Shown: positions 41,216 to 50,203, numbered from the stretch's first letter. The stretch: DNA of 64,000 nucleotides from CBDCBA01 sp965214125 (GCA_965214125.1 CBDCBA010000027.1:444353-508352); one strand, 5' to 3'. Notes: generated by a model not told the origin, from the sequence alone. Numbers and translations are program-made.

Positions 41216-42202
41216 ATGAGCGAGCGTCACCGCGTGGGCATCATTGGCGTCAGCGGCTACGGAGGGGGCGAAGCGCTCCGCTTGTGCGCTCAACATCCCG
41301 ATCTTCAGGTCGCCGCCGTCTACGGCGAGTCATCTGCCGGGCAGCGCGTGGGCGAACGCTACCCTGCCATTGCGGCGCTCGCCCCGGCCGTCGCCCGCCT
41401 GCGGGTCGAGCCCTTCGAACCATCGTCGGTTGACGTGAAGCTCCTCTTCGCCAGCATGCCGACCGGCAAGAGCCGCGACGCGCTCGCGGCCGTTCCGGAG
41501 CGTGTGAAGATTATCGACATCGGTGGCGACCATCGCTTCGCCGAAGGCTGGACGTACGGCCTCGCCGACGTCTGGCCGAATCAGGTGGCTGACTCCGCAC
41601 GGATCGCCAATCCCGGCTGCTACCCGTCTGCCGCGTTGCTCGCGCTCGCACCGTTGGCGAAGGCGGGCTACATCGACGCTGCCGGCCCGGTCATCGTGAA
41701 TGCTGTGAGCGGCGTCAGCGGCGCCGGCCGAGGGGGCGGAGAGCAGTTGGGCTACTCCGAAGTCAACGAGAGCGTTCACGCCTACAAGCCGATGGCGCAC
41801 GATCACGAGCCGGAGATCGGCCAAGCCCTGGCCGACCTCGGCCTTGCCGCGCTGCGGCTGGCGTTCGTGCCGCACCTTGTCCCGATGACGCGCGGTATCC
41901 TCGCCACCTGCTACGTCACGAGCCGAGCCACCGCCAACGACTGCATCCAGGCCGCCCGCGCGACGTACGAGGCATCGCCGTTCGTCCGCGTAACACCCGA
42001 ACCGCCACGCACGAAGTTCGCCAGCGGGAGCAACCTGGCCTTCGTCCACTACGCGGCCGACCCGCAGCGGGGCCTGGTCGTCGCGACGTGCGCGATCGAC
42101 AATCTCGGGAAGGGCGCCGCCGGCCAGGCCGTGCAGAACGCGAACCTGATGCTCGGCCTCCCCGCCGACGCGGGCTTACGCTCGCTGCCGATCTGGCCTT
42201 GA
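41216..42202 (+). CDS. argC: N-acetyl-gamma-glutamyl-phosphate reductase
   Basis: ArgC reduces N-acetylglutamyl-phosphate to the semialdehyde in arginine biosynthesis, in the cytosol. The 328-residue protein has an N-terminal NADP-binding motif (IIGVSGYGGGEALRL), the nucleophile Cys135 in NPGCYPSAA, and GVSGAGRG. The length fits the family. The gene stands alone and ends one base from the convergent PfkB gene; no other arginine gene is in the window. Confidence 0.96.
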   Translation: MSERHRVGIIGVSGYGGGEALRLCAQHPDLQVAAVYGESSAGQRVGERYPAIAALAPAVARLRVEPFEPSSVDVKLLFASMPTGKSRDALAAVPERVKIIDIGGDHRFAEGWTYGLADVWPNQVADSARIANPGCYPSAALLALAPLAKAGYIDAAGPVIVNAVSGVSGAGRGGGEQLGYSEVNESVHAYKPMAHDHEPEIGQALADLGLAALRLAFVPHLVPMTRGILATCYVTSRATANDCIQAARATYEASPFVRVTPEPPRTKFASGSNLAFVHYAADPQRGLVVATCAIDNLGKGAAGQAVQNANLMLGLPADAGLRSLPIWP

Positions 42203-42203
42203 C

Positions 42204-43133
42204 CTAGAAGCTCATTGCCGCCTTGAGCTTTTCGTAGCGTGCGTCGATCTTTTCGCGGCTCGTCGCCTTCAATCCGTCGAGGCTGAAGTCGGCGATCGTG
42301 TAGCTGGCCGTCACCGTGCCGAAGGCGAGGGCTCGCTTGATCGTCGCCGGCGAGAGCGACGACTGCGTGGCAAGGTAGCCCATCATGCCGCTGGCGAACG
42401 TGTCGCCGGCGCCGGTCGGATCGATGACCTGGTCGGTCGGGTAGGCCGGCAGGACGAACGTCTGGATCTCCGTCGGCGTCGACTCGTCCGGGTGTCGCCA
42501 CGCCATCAGGCAGCCGTGCTCGCCCTTCTTGATGACGACGAACTTGGGCCCCATTTTCAGCACGTCGCCGGCGGCCTTGACCATGTTGCCCTTGCCCGTC
42601 AGCAGCTTCGCCTCTCCATCGTTGAGGACCAAGCCGTCGATCTTCGTGAGCATCTTGCGCAGGTCGTCGTTGAACTGCTCAATCCAGAGGTTCATCGTGT
42701 CGGCGACGCTCAGCTTCACGTGCTTGAGCTTGGCGAGCATGTCCATCTGCAACGCCGGGTGCGTGTTGGCGAGGAAGACGTACTCGGAGTCGAGGAAGCT
42801 GTCAGGAATCTTCGGCGCCGCCTCGGCGAGCACGTTCAAATCGGTGCTGACGCTCTCGGCGGCGTTGAGGTCCTTCACGTAGCTGCCGTGCCAGCGGAAG
42901 CTTTTGCTGCCAGCGCGTTGCTCGAGCCCTTCCAAATCGACCGGCCGCCCCTCGTACAACGCCTGCATGTCGACGGGCCAGTCCTCGCCGACGACGCCGA
43001 CGAGGCGGACGGGCGTGAAGAAGCTGGCGCCATACGCGAAGTACGTCGCGCTGCCGCCCACCACGTCGTCGCGGCGGCCGGCGGGGGTTTCAATCGTGTC
43101 GAGGCCGAGGGATCCGGTGACGAGGAGGCTCAT
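42204..43133 (-). CDS. PfkB-family sugar or nucleoside kinase
   Basis: The 309-residue protein is of the ribokinase/PfkB family. It has an N-terminal GSLGLDTIETP, a GGSATYFAYGAS stretch for substrate, and the ATP/anion-hole signature DPTGAGDTFASG with the catalytic Asp. The LFxNDGEAKLL stretch (GLVLNDGEAKLL) is typical. It is related by eye to adenosine or ribokinase-like sugar kinases of planctomycetes. The substrate is not settled by sequence. A PIN-like gene lies upstream across a short heptamer tract. Confidence 0.88.
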   Translation of the reverse strand: MSLLVTGSLGLDTIETPAGRRDDVVGGSATYFAYGASFFTPVRLVGVVGEDWPVDMQALYEGRPVDLEGLEQRAGSKSFRWHGSYVKDLNAAESVSTDLNVLAEAAPKIPDSFLDSEYVFLANTHPALQMDMLAKLKHVKLSVADTMNLWIEQFNDDLRKMLTKIDGLVLNDGEAKLLTGKGNMVKAAGDVLKMGPKFVVIKKGEHGCLMAWRHPDESTPTEIQTFVLPAYPTDQVIDPTGAGDTFASGMMGYLATQSSLSPATIKRALAFGTVTASYTIADFSLDGLKATSREKIDARYEKLKAAMSF

Positions 43134-43143
43134 GGGCGGAAGA

Positions 43144-43170
43144 AGCTAGGAGCGAGGAGTCAGGAGCTAG
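43144..43170. repeat. Single-arm heptamer tract between PfkB and PIN-like genes
   Basis: The tract reads GCTAGGAG, CGAGGAG, TCAGGAG, CTAGTC with a 7-base rhythm, the same words as the element at 53.48 kb (rpsM-rpmJ). It ends at the stop codon of the upstream gene. No second arm is present. Confidence 0.65.
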
Positions 43171-43541
43171 TCGGAAAGGCCCGGCAGTTGGTCGACCTTC
43201 ACGCGGCCGCTGCTGACCGTGTAAAGGCGGCCGGGCGTCAGGCGCTTGTAACGCTCGAAGAGGCGCAGGACCGCAAGGGCGTGGTCGGCGGGTTCGTCGC
43301 GCAGGTAGACGAGCACGCGACCGAACGTCTCGCGGGCGGCGCTCCTAGGGAGCAGCGCGTCGAGCGTGTGGCGGTCGGGGACGACGATCTCGTACTGCTG
43401 CTTGCGGGCGGCCTCGCGCACGTCGAGCGGGTCGGCCGCCACTTCGAGGCCGAGGTCGACCGGCGTGACCACGGCGTGGCCGCCCTCGCGGAATTGCTCC
43501 GCGGTGCCGTCGCCGAAGGTGCCGTATAGGAGAAATCGCAA
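43167..43541 (-). CDS. PIN-like (DUF5615/Mut7-C-type) small protein
   Basis: The 124-residue protein starts RFLLYGTFGDGTAEQFREGGHAVV after a TTG at 43541. The arrangement (short strand, helix, GHxV, D..., then EIVVPD and GRVLVYL) resembles the DUF5615 PIN-like fold, whose members are metal-dependent nucleases or toxin-like. The acidic residues Asp near 35 and in VVPD fit. No partner antitoxin is seen. TTG was chosen because the ATG-started frame far upstream is Arg/Pro-rich and runs through the next gene. The assignment is tentative. Confidence 0.55.
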   Translation of the reverse strand: MRFLLYGTFGDGTAEQFREGGHAVVTPVDLGLEVAADPLDVREAARKQQYEIVVPDRHTLDALLPRSAARETFGRVLVYLRDEPADHALAVLRLFERYKRLTPGRLYTVSSGRVKVDQLPGLSD

Positions 43542-43566
43542 GGGAGCGAGTCTAGGCGACCGACGG

Positions 43567-44106
43567 CTACGGGTTAACGTCGCGGCCGGGAGCGTCGACC
43601 GGATCGAAGATGGTGCGGCGGTGCGGCGTGGCTGACAGGTCGAGGCGATCGACATTAGTCGGGACCAGGCGAAGCACCTCGAAGTTGGCCGGCATCGGGT
43701 CGTCTTCTGAAACCTTGGCTGTGAACGCATCATCCGGGGCGCGATCCGCCCCGGGCGTCGGCCAGGCAAAGAGGGCGCGGGCGGATTCACTCAGTTGCCG
43801 CCAGATCTCGTTGCGGACGGCCTCGTCTTCATCAATGTCGCAACGCCCGCGCAGCCGGTACTGCGTCCGCCTGTTGCTCGCCCAGCACACGGCCTCGGCC
43901 CGTGGGTCGCGCCGCACCTGGGCGTTCTTCTCGCTCCGCCCGTCGCTGCAAAAGACGATCGAGCCGTCGTCCGCGTAGTGCCGGATCACGACCAGCCGCG
44001 CCCGCGGCGAGCCGTCACCCGCGAGCGTTGCCAGCGTCATCAGCGGCGGCCCCTCCTCGTCGGCCATCGCCCGAACCAGCTCCTGAAACCACGGCGGCGT
44101 CTCCAT
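43567..44106 (-). CDS. PdxH-like FMN-binding split-barrel protein
   Basis: The 179-residue protein has PPLMTLATLAGDGSPRARLVVIRHY, IVFCSDGRSEKNAQVRRDPRAEAVCW, and YRLRGRCDIDED. It ends with the PdxH-like PMPANFEVLRLVPTNVDRLDL. This is a pyridoxamine 5'-phosphate oxidase-family protein, closer to the Alr4036/pyridoxamine oxidase group than the one at 23.4 kb. It binds a flavin by inference. The PIN-like gene follows on the same strand and the PHP phosphatase gene is divergent. Confidence 0.82.
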   Translation of the reverse strand: METPPWFQELVRAMADEEGPPLMTLATLAGDGSPRARLVVIRHYADDGSIVFCSDGRSEKNAQVRRDPRAEAVCWASNRRTQYRLRGRCDIDEDEAVRNEIWRQLSESARALFAWPTPGADRAPDDAFTAKVSEDDPMPANFEVLRLVPTNVDRLDLSATPHRRTIFDPVDAPGRDVNP

Positions 44107-44129
44107 GCCGCGAGCGTATCGTCAGCGGC

Positions 44130-44888
44130 GTGGCCGGCTACGTCGACATCCACACGCACCTCCTGCCCGGCGTCGACGACGGCTGCGACGATGTGGCCGA
44201 AAGCCTTGAGCTCGCCCGCCGCATGGTCGACGCGGGCATCGGCGATGTCTTCTGCACGCCGCACATTCAACCGCCGATGCCCCAGAACAACCGGCGGCAG
44301 ATCGCCAGGAATGTCGCCAGGCTTCGCGATGCAATCGACGCCGCGAACATCCCGCTGCGTATCCACGTTGGCGGCGAGAACCGCGTCGGGTCCGAACACC
44401 TCGACCTGCCCGATCGCGACCGCGTGCTCCTTGCCGCCGGCGACTCCCGCGGCGGAAATCTTGGCAACCGCTTCTTCCTGTTCGACGACTGGGGCCACGC
44501 CCGCCCGCGCGGGCTGCCACGGATGGTCGAGCGCCTGCGCGACGACGGGATTACGCCGATCCTCGCCCACCCCGAGCGCACGCCGTGGTTCTGGAAGAAG
44601 CCGATCGAGACGGCAAACTGGCTCGGAGGGCTTGGCGTGCGGCTGCAGCTCAACGTCCACACCCTCGCCGGTGAAAGCCGCGGCGGCGTGTACGTTTCGA
44701 AGGAGATGACGACGACGGCCAACGTTCTCCTTGAGGCCGACGCCTACGACTTCCTCGCAACCGACAGCCACCACGTCGAAACGTGGCCCCCGCGTGCTGC
44801 CGCCTTGGAAGTCGCGCGCGAACGCATGGGAGACGCTCTCTTCAACCGCCTGTTTCGAGAGAACCCTCGGCAAGTGCTCCCCGCGTAA
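44130..44888 (+). CDS. CpsB/CapC-type PHP-domain phosphatase
   Basis: The 252-residue protein starts with the PHP-metal motif YVDIHTHLLPGVDDG and later has FCTPH, DGITPILAHPER and FLATDSHH. This is the CpsB/YwqE family of manganese-dependent protein tyrosine phosphatases, which control capsule or exopolysaccharide kinases. The GTG start is at 44130. No cps operon is nearby, so the target is unknown. pyrD begins eight bases after its stop, so they are likely cotranscribed. Confidence 0.88.
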   Translation: MAGYVDIHTHLLPGVDDGCDDVAESLELARRMVDAGIGDVFCTPHIQPPMPQNNRRQIARNVARLRDAIDAANIPLRIHVGGENRVGSEHLDLPDRDRVLLAAGDSRGGNLGNRFFLFDDWGHARPRGLPRMVERLRDDGITPILAHPERTPWFWKKPIETANWLGGLGVRLQLNVHTLAGESRGGVYVSKEMTTTANVLLEADAYDFLATDSHHVETWPPRAAALEVARERMGDALFNRLFRENPRQVLPA

Positions 44889-44896
44889 ACTGGTCC

Positions 44897-45937
44897 GTGC
44901 GCCCGCCGAACCGACTCCTCTCGCGGGCCGCCTACCACGCCGCAAAGCTTCTGCCGCCCGAGCTGGCGCACGACCTTGGCAAGCGGGCGATGCGGCGCGG
45001 TGTTCTCGCTGGCGAGGGCCCGCCGTCGATGCCGACGGAGCTCTTCGGCCACACGCTGCCCAACCCGCTCGGCCTCGCCGCCGGCTTCGACAAGAACGGC
45101 GAATTGCTCGAAGTCGCGCACAAGTATGGCTTCGGCTTCGTCGAGGTCGGCAGCCTGACGTTCCGCGGCGGGCCGGGCAACCCGAAGCCGCGGATGTTTC
45201 GCGTCGGCGAAGACATCATGAACCGCATGGGCCTCAACGGCGATCCGGCCGCCGTCGTCGCCGAGCGGTTGCGGCAGAGCCCGATGCCGTTCTTCGGCGT
45301 GAACGTTGCCAAAACGCACGCCCCCGACATCATCGGCGATGCCGGGATCGAGGATGTCGTCGAGACGTACCGGCTCGTCCACGACCTCGGTCTCTACACG
45401 GCGATCAACGTGAGTTGCCCGAACACGCGGGAGGGCAAGACCTTCGAGGAGCCCGCCGCGCTCGCGGAACTGCTGTCCGCGCTGCGCGACGTAGCCGCGG
45501 GGCTTGGTCCGCGCGTCGGGCCGACGCTCAAGGCAGGCCCCGCGCCTACGTCGCGTCCGCTGTTGGTGAAGCTGTCGCCAACGCTGATCGAGCACCCGCG
45601 GAGGTTGTCGCGCGTCTTCGAGGTCTGTGAGTCGCACGGCATCGCGGGCTTTGTGGCGTGCAATACGCTGCCGGTCGACAACCGGCACGGCCGCGGCGGG
45701 CTGAGTGGCAGCGCGGTCAGGACGCTGTCCCTGCTCACAATTCGCTGGCTTCGCGAGCGGACGACGAAGCCAATCCTCGGCGTCGGCGGCGTCAACACGC
45801 CGCTCGACTTCCTCGAGTACCGATTCGCCGGCGCAAACGCGGTGCAGGTATACAACGGCTTCGTTCGCGGCCCCTTCGCGGGGCCGCGATTTGCATTCGA
45901 CCTGTTGAGGAAGTCAAAAGCGCCCGACTTACCTTGA
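44897..45937 (+). CDS. pyrD: Dihydroorotate dehydrogenase, class 2-like
   Basis: PyrD oxidises dihydroorotate to orotate in pyrimidine synthesis. The 346-residue protein has the class 2 N-terminal helix region (LLSRAAYHAAKLLPPELAHD), which binds the membrane and takes quinone. It has GLAAGFDKNGE and VEVGSLTFRG near the FMN site. The active-site loop reads NVSCPNT with Cys174, where class 2 enzymes have Ser and class 1 have Cys. This is an unusual mix. The start is GTG. It follows the PHP phosphatase gene by eight bases. Confidence 0.93.
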   Translation: MRPPNRLLSRAAYHAAKLLPPELAHDLGKRAMRRGVLAGEGPPSMPTELFGHTLPNPLGLAAGFDKNGELLEVAHKYGFGFVEVGSLTFRGGPGNPKPRMFRVGEDIMNRMGLNGDPAAVVAERLRQSPMPFFGVNVAKTHAPDIIGDAGIEDVVETYRLVHDLGLYTAINVSCPNTREGKTFEEPAALAELLSALRDVAAGLGPRVGPTLKAGPAPTSRPLLVKLSPTLIEHPRRLSRVFEVCESHGIAGFVACNTLPVDNRHGRGGLSGSAVRTLSLLTIRWLRERTTKPILGVGGVNTPLDFLEYRFAGANAVQVYNGFVRGPFAGPRFAFDLLRKSKAPDLP

Positions 45938-45938
45938 C

Positions 45939-46034
45939 GCCGAAGCGGAAGCTTCGGGTCTGGGGTGCATCAACTTGCATCAGGTCGAGAACTTCCATCC
46001 GTAGAACTTGAGCACCCGAAGCGTCCGCTTCGGC
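45939..46034. repeat. Inverted repeat between convergent pyrD and M20 peptidase genes
   Basis: The left part (45939-45968, GCCGAAGCGGAAGCTTCGGG and on) pairs with the right part (46012-46034, GCACCCGAAGCGTCCGCTTC and on). The first 22 bases are identical to 31252-31273. The element fills almost the whole gap between the two stop codons and probably ends both transcripts. Confidence 0.85.
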
Positions 46035-46041
46035 ATCAAGG

Positions 46042-47430
46042 TCACAGGCGCGACAACCGCTCGTACAGCACCGCCGCCGTGCGGCGGCCGGCGTGGAAGG
46101 CGTCGAGATCGAGCTTCTCGTTCGGGGCGTGCAGGTTGTCGTCGGGCAGGCCGAAGCCGACGAACAACGTGTCGACGCCAAGCACGCTCTTGAACAGCGC
46201 GCCGACCGGAATGCTGCCGCCGTCGCGGGAAAAAATGGGCTTTGCACCGAACCCCTGCGCGACGGCGTCGGCGGCGAGTTGCATCGCCTTCGAATCATGC
46301 GGCAACACGCTGGCGTCGATGCCGCCGTGGTCGATGAACTCGAGCGAGCAGTTCGCCGGGCAGCGGTCCTGAAGCGTTCTGCGGAACTTGTCGCGGATGT
46401 CGGTCCACGACTGGTCGCTGACGAGGCGCATCGACACCTTCGCCGACGCCTTCGCGGGAATGACGGTCTTGGCTCCCTCCGCCTGGTAGCCGCTCGTGAT
46501 GCCGTTGATGTCGAGCGTTGGGCGGGCACTGCGGCGCTCGATCGTGGTGTAGCCCGCCTCGCCCGTTCCGCCGGGCAGGCCCAGATCCTGGAAGTACTGC
46601 TTCTCGTCGAACGGCAGCTCGCCCAGCGACTGCCGCTCGGCCTCGTCGAGGTCGCGGACGTCGTCGTAGAACCCCTCGACGGTCACGCGCTCCGACTCGT
46701 CGTGGAGCGAGGCGAGCAGCTTTACCAGCTCGTTGGCGGCGTTCGGCACGGCCCCGCCGAACGAGCCGCTGTGAAGGTCGGTGTTGCTCGCCGTCAGGAT
46801 CACCTCCTGGTAGCAGAGCCCGCGCAGGCCATAGGTGATGGCGGGGATGCCCTTGGCGAACTGGGCGGTATCGCTGACGACGGCGACGTCGGCCTTGAGC
46901 TCGTCGGCGTAGCTCTTGACAAAGGCTTCGAGGTTTTCGCTGGCGTTCTCCTCCTCGCCCTCAATGAGCAGCGTGAGGTTCACCGGCAGCCCGCCATTGG
47001 CCTGCCAGGCGAGTACGGCGTCGACGTGGCAGTAGGTTTGGCCCTTGTCGTCGCTCGCGCCGCGAGCGTAGATCTTGCCGTCGCGCACGGTCGGGTCGAA
47101 CGGGGGCGACTTCCAAAGGTCCAGCGGCTCGGGCGGCTGGACGTCGTAGTGGCCGTAGACGAGCACGGTCGGGCGATTCGCCTCGTGCTTGTTCTTGGCG
47201 ACGACAATCGGGTGGCCCCGCTTGGCCTTGGTGCCGGTCTCCATGATCGAGACGTCGAGGCCGGCGTGCTTGAGCAGGTCGTGCAGCCACTGGGCGGCCC
47301 GGCGGCAGTCGCCGGCGTGCTCGGGCTTGGTGCTGACGCTGGGAATGCTCAGCAGTTCCTTCAGTTCCGCGACGGCGGCATCGTTGCGGTTGTCGAGGGT
47401 GGCGAGGACGTCGTCGAGCTTCGCGGGCAT
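46042..47430 (-). CDS. M20-family metallopeptidase (dipeptidase)
   Basis: The 462-residue protein has the M20 metal-binding and catalytic motifs: VYGHYDVQPP with His94 and catalytic Asp96, GASDDKG with the bridging Asp near 127, and IEGEEENASEN with Glu159/Glu160. The C-terminal lid and dimerisation domain is complete. The order and length match the carnosinase-like or PepV/CNDP-like cytosolic dipeptidases. It is followed on the same strand by nothing in the window, and the DUF4058 gene is upstream by nine bases, so the two may be in one operon. Confidence 0.92.
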   Translation of the reverse strand: MPAKLDDVLATLDNRNDAAVAELKELLSIPSVSTKPEHAGDCRRAAQWLHDLLKHAGLDVSIMETGTKAKRGHPIVVAKNKHEANRPTVLVYGHYDVQPPEPLDLWKSPPFDPTVRDGKIYARGASDDKGQTYCHVDAVLAWQANGGLPVNLTLLIEGEEENASENLEAFVKSYADELKADVAVVSDTAQFAKGIPAITYGLRGLCYQEVILTASNTDLHSGSFGGAVPNAANELVKLLASLHDESERVTVEGFYDDVRDLDEAERQSLGELPFDEKQYFQDLGLPGGTGEAGYTTIERRSARPTLDINGITSGYQAEGAKTVIPAKASAKVSMRLVSDQSWTDIRDKFRRTLQDRCPANCSLEFIDHGGIDASVLPHDSKAMQLAADAVAQGFGAKPIFSRDGGSIPVGALFKSVLGVDTLFVGFGLPDDNLHAPNEKLDLDAFHAGRRTAAVLYERLSRL

Positions 47431-47439
47431 GCGGGCAGT

Positions 47440-48231
47440 CTACGGCAACGGTGGCTGAATCCCGGCGTCGATGAGGACTTTGTCGGCCCAATCCTGGTCT
47501 TCCGGCGACAAGGGCGGCGCGGGCGGCAGCGAATAGAGAGACGTGTCGTACCCGTTCATGTCGTAGGCGTACGCGACGCACCGCTGCAGATCGAGCGGCA
47601 CATCTTCCAAGCCGGCATCGAGCGGGACGGGCAGGGTCGGGAGCGAGTCGCGGACAGACCAGACCCAGATGTCGACCTCATCCTCCCCCGCGCGGTTGAG
47701 CAGCGCGTTGTAGTGGTGCGGTGGAACATGTCCGGGCAGCAGGCGTGGACCGCCACCGCGAAGTAGATCGATCTGAAGCAGGTGAACACCGGCCTGCGCC
47801 AGCCGCTTCTGCTTGCCCAGGTACTGCTTGCGGTCGCTGGACTTGTTGGCCGGACTCAGGAGCTCGATTACCGTCACGACCTGGCGTCCATCCTTCGTCC
47901 GAATCTCGATGTAGCGGTGCTGCTCGGGTTCAGCAAGTGGCTCGACCCGCGTGCGCAGCGCAGGCTGGGTCGTTGCCCCGGTGGCAGTGCGAGGTGCAGA
48001 TTTCGGCGCGGCCTCAAGAGCGACAGTGGCATCGTCGGCTCGCGCGAACAGCACCCGTTCCGACGCGGGCGGCTCGTGGACGAACAGGTCGACCTCCCCG
48101 CGCGCCTCGTATCCTGCCGGGAGCGCGGGTCGCAACAGGCGCTTGATGTCTGTGACGAGGTCGTTGTGGAACTCGCTCCAGCGGCCAGGCCGCTCGAGAT
48201 ACGGGTCCATTCCGGGAAACGGCGAAGGCAT
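47440..48231 (-). CDS. DUF4058 family protein
   Basis: The 263-residue protein has the DUF4058 start MPSPFPGMDPYLE and the later blocks RYIEIRTKDGRQVVTVIELLSPANK and VHLLQIDLLRGG. The ELLSPANK stretch and the later D are in the style of PD-(D/E)XK-type folds, so a nuclease-like fold is possible, but no activity is known to me. It is between the glycosyltransferase gene and the M20 peptidase gene on the same strand, with short gaps of 24 and nine bases. Confidence 0.85.
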   Translation of the reverse strand: MPSPFPGMDPYLERPGRWSEFHNDLVTDIKRLLRPALPAGYEARGEVDLFVHEPPASERVLFARADDATVALEAAPKSAPRTATGATTQPALRTRVEPLAEPEQHRYIEIRTKDGRQVVTVIELLSPANKSSDRKQYLGKQKRLAQAGVHLLQIDLLRGGGPRLLPGHVPPHHYNALLNRAGEDEVDIWVWSVRDSLPTLPVPLDAGLEDVPLDLQRCVAYAYDMNGYDTSLYSLPPAPPLSPEDQDWADKVLIDAGIQPPLP

Positions 48232-48255
48232 AGCGCCGCCATCCTACCGCGCCGG

Positions 48256-50043
48256 TCACGCCGACAGCGTGGCCGCTTCATCGGCGGCGAGGGCGGCGGC
48301 CTCGTTCTCGCGGTGCATCCGCCACAGCACGGCGATGCTGCTCAGGCCCACGTAGAAGTAGCCGGCGGCGAAGATGATGATGAACGGCAACGCCAGCACC
48401 GCGTACGTGTACATCACGCTGATGAAGACGAAGCAGCTCATGTACACGCCGAATGCGATCTCGATGATCGGCAGGCTGAGCTTGTCGAACGTCCAGATGC
48501 GCGGCCGTTTGGCGACGGCGTGGGTCGGGCGGATGTTGCTCGAGTTGAACCCGCCCTTCACGCGGGCGTTCGTCGCGTACTTGGGCGTTCGCACGAACTC
48601 GTTGCGCACGTGCTTGCCCCCCTTCTTGTACTGGCGGCGTGTCCAGATCGCCTCCCAGACGGCCCGCGTGTTGTTCAGGCTCAGCCCGACGCCGAGTGCC
48701 ATGATGAAGGGCATGTAGAGCAGGCTTTTCCAACCGACGCGCTTGCCGAACAATTCGCTTTGAGCAAAGGCGAAAAACGTTGCCGCGCTGCACGTCGCGA
48801 GGGTGAAGAGCGTGAAGCCGAACAGGAAGCTCGCGAACGGGTGATTCTTCAGCGGCGCCTCGCTGATGATGAACGCCGGGTACATCAGCAGCGTCATCAC
48901 CACCACCAGCGGGTAGACCGCCACGTTCGTCAGGTGAAAGAAGGCCTCGCTCTTGACCGTGAACGGGAGCGTCGGGCTCTTGAGGATGCGCGGCAACAGC
49001 TTGATGGCCGTCTGGAAGCTGCCCTTGGTCCAGCGGTGCGCCTGCTGCTTGAAGGCAATCATCTCCGGCGGAAGCTCGGCGGGGGCGGCGTACTGCGGGA
49101 GGTAGACGAACTGCCAGTCCTTCAACTGAGCGCGGTACGACAGGTCGAGGTCCTCGGTGAGCGTGTCGTGCTGCCACCCGCCGGCGTCGGCGATCGTCTC
49201 GCGCCGCCACACGCCGGCCGTGCCGTTAAAGTGCATAAACCGCCCGCTGCGATTTCGCGCGGTGTGCTCGATGACAAAGTGCCCGTCGAGGAAAATCGCC
49301 TGACTCTTGGTGAGCAGCGACGCATCGCGGTTGAGGTGATCCCAGCGAACCTGCACCATGCCGACCTTGTCGTCGCCGAAGTGCGGCACGACGTTGTAGA
49401 GCACGTCCGTGGGGGGCACGAAGTCAGCGTCAAAGATGGCGATGTACTGGCCCTTGGCCGTCTTCATCCCCTCGGCCAAGGCGCCGGCCTTGTAGCCGGT
49501 GCGATCGGTGCGGTGCAGGTAGACGATGTCGATCCCCCGCGCCCGCCACTTTTCCACGGCGGACTTGGCGATGTCGGCCGAGTGGTCGGTCGAGTCATCG
49601 AGCACCTGGATCTCCAGCCGATCGCGCGGCCAGTCCATCACGCAGGCGGCGTCGATGACACGCTCGGCGACGAGATCCTCGTTGAACATCGGCAACTGCA
49701 CCGTCACCAGCGGCAGCGGCGTCGGCAGTTCGGCGGCCTTGTGGACGTTGTTGCGGTACTTGCGGTAGAGGTAGACCAGCTTGTACCGGTGCAGCCCATA
49801 CGCCGCGATGACGATCAGAACGATGCCGTAGAGCCCCAGCACGCCCCACGTGATGAGTGGCTCAAAAACCCACTGGTACGCCGTGTCCCAGATTGGCCAG
49901 GCAGCGTTCATCAGCGACTCACCCCAGCCGGGGCGTGCGGCGACCTCGCCGGCGGCAATGCTGGCGGAGACGGCCTCGGTGGGCGGCAGAACATCGGAAA
50001 CGGATTCGATCAAGCGGACTCCCAGCAGCGTTAACCCCGTCAT
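48256..50043 (-). CDS. Membrane glycosyltransferase family 2 (cellulose synthase-like)
   Basis: The 595-residue protein has an N-terminal hydrophobic segment (about 65-85), a GT2 catalytic domain, and about four to five C-terminal membrane segments. The processive GT2 motifs are complete: LDDSTD at 148-153, the DAD of FDADF at 205-207, TEDLD at 296-300, and QQAHRW at 333-338 (QxxRW). The layout resembles cellulose synthase-like beta-glycan or glucomannan synthases. It would polymerise a glycan from a nucleotide sugar in the cytosol and pass it through the membrane. The product is unknown. It is the first gene of a likely operon with the DUF4058 and M20 genes. Confidence 0.9.
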   Translation of the reverse strand: MTGLTLLGVRLIESVSDVLPPTEAVSASIAAGEVAARPGWGESLMNAAWPIWDTAYQWVFEPLITWGVLGLYGIVLIVIAAYGLHRYKLVYLYRKYRNNVHKAAELPTPLPLVTVQLPMFNEDLVAERVIDAACVMDWPRDRLEIQVLDDSTDHSADIAKSAVEKWRARGIDIVYLHRTDRTGYKAGALAEGMKTAKGQYIAIFDADFVPPTDVLYNVVPHFGDDKVGMVQVRWDHLNRDASLLTKSQAIFLDGHFVIEHTARNRSGRFMHFNGTAGVWRRETIADAGGWQHDTLTEDLDLSYRAQLKDWQFVYLPQYAAPAELPPEMIAFKQQAHRWTKGSFQTAIKLLPRILKSPTLPFTVKSEAFFHLTNVAVYPLVVVMTLLMYPAFIISEAPLKNHPFASFLFGFTLFTLATCSAATFFAFAQSELFGKRVGWKSLLYMPFIMALGVGLSLNNTRAVWEAIWTRRQYKKGGKHVRNEFVRTPKYATNARVKGGFNSSNIRPTHAVAKRPRIWTFDKLSLPIIEIAFGVYMSCFVFISVMYTYAVLALPFIIIFAAGYFYVGLSSIAVLWRMHRENEAAALAADEAATLSA

Positions 50044-50147
50044 CGCGCGGCGGCGTCACAATAGTGTAACACGCGACGATCCCACACGTCAGAACCGATG
50101 GCGTCGGCACAGGTTGCAGCGCGATCGCGTTCGAGGGGATGACAAGC

Positions 50148-50177
50148 GGCCGCGGGCGGCGTATGCCGCCCGCGGCC
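50148..50177 (-). terminator. Terminator-like hairpin after rplQ
   Basis: A perfect 13-base GC-only stem (50148-50160 with 50165-50177) with the loop GTAT stands 27 bases after the rplQ stop. It is followed by no clear T-run. It is the most likely end of the ribosomal operon. Confidence 0.7.
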
Positions 50178-50203
50178 GGACATGTGTGTCAATCCATTTG
50201 ACC

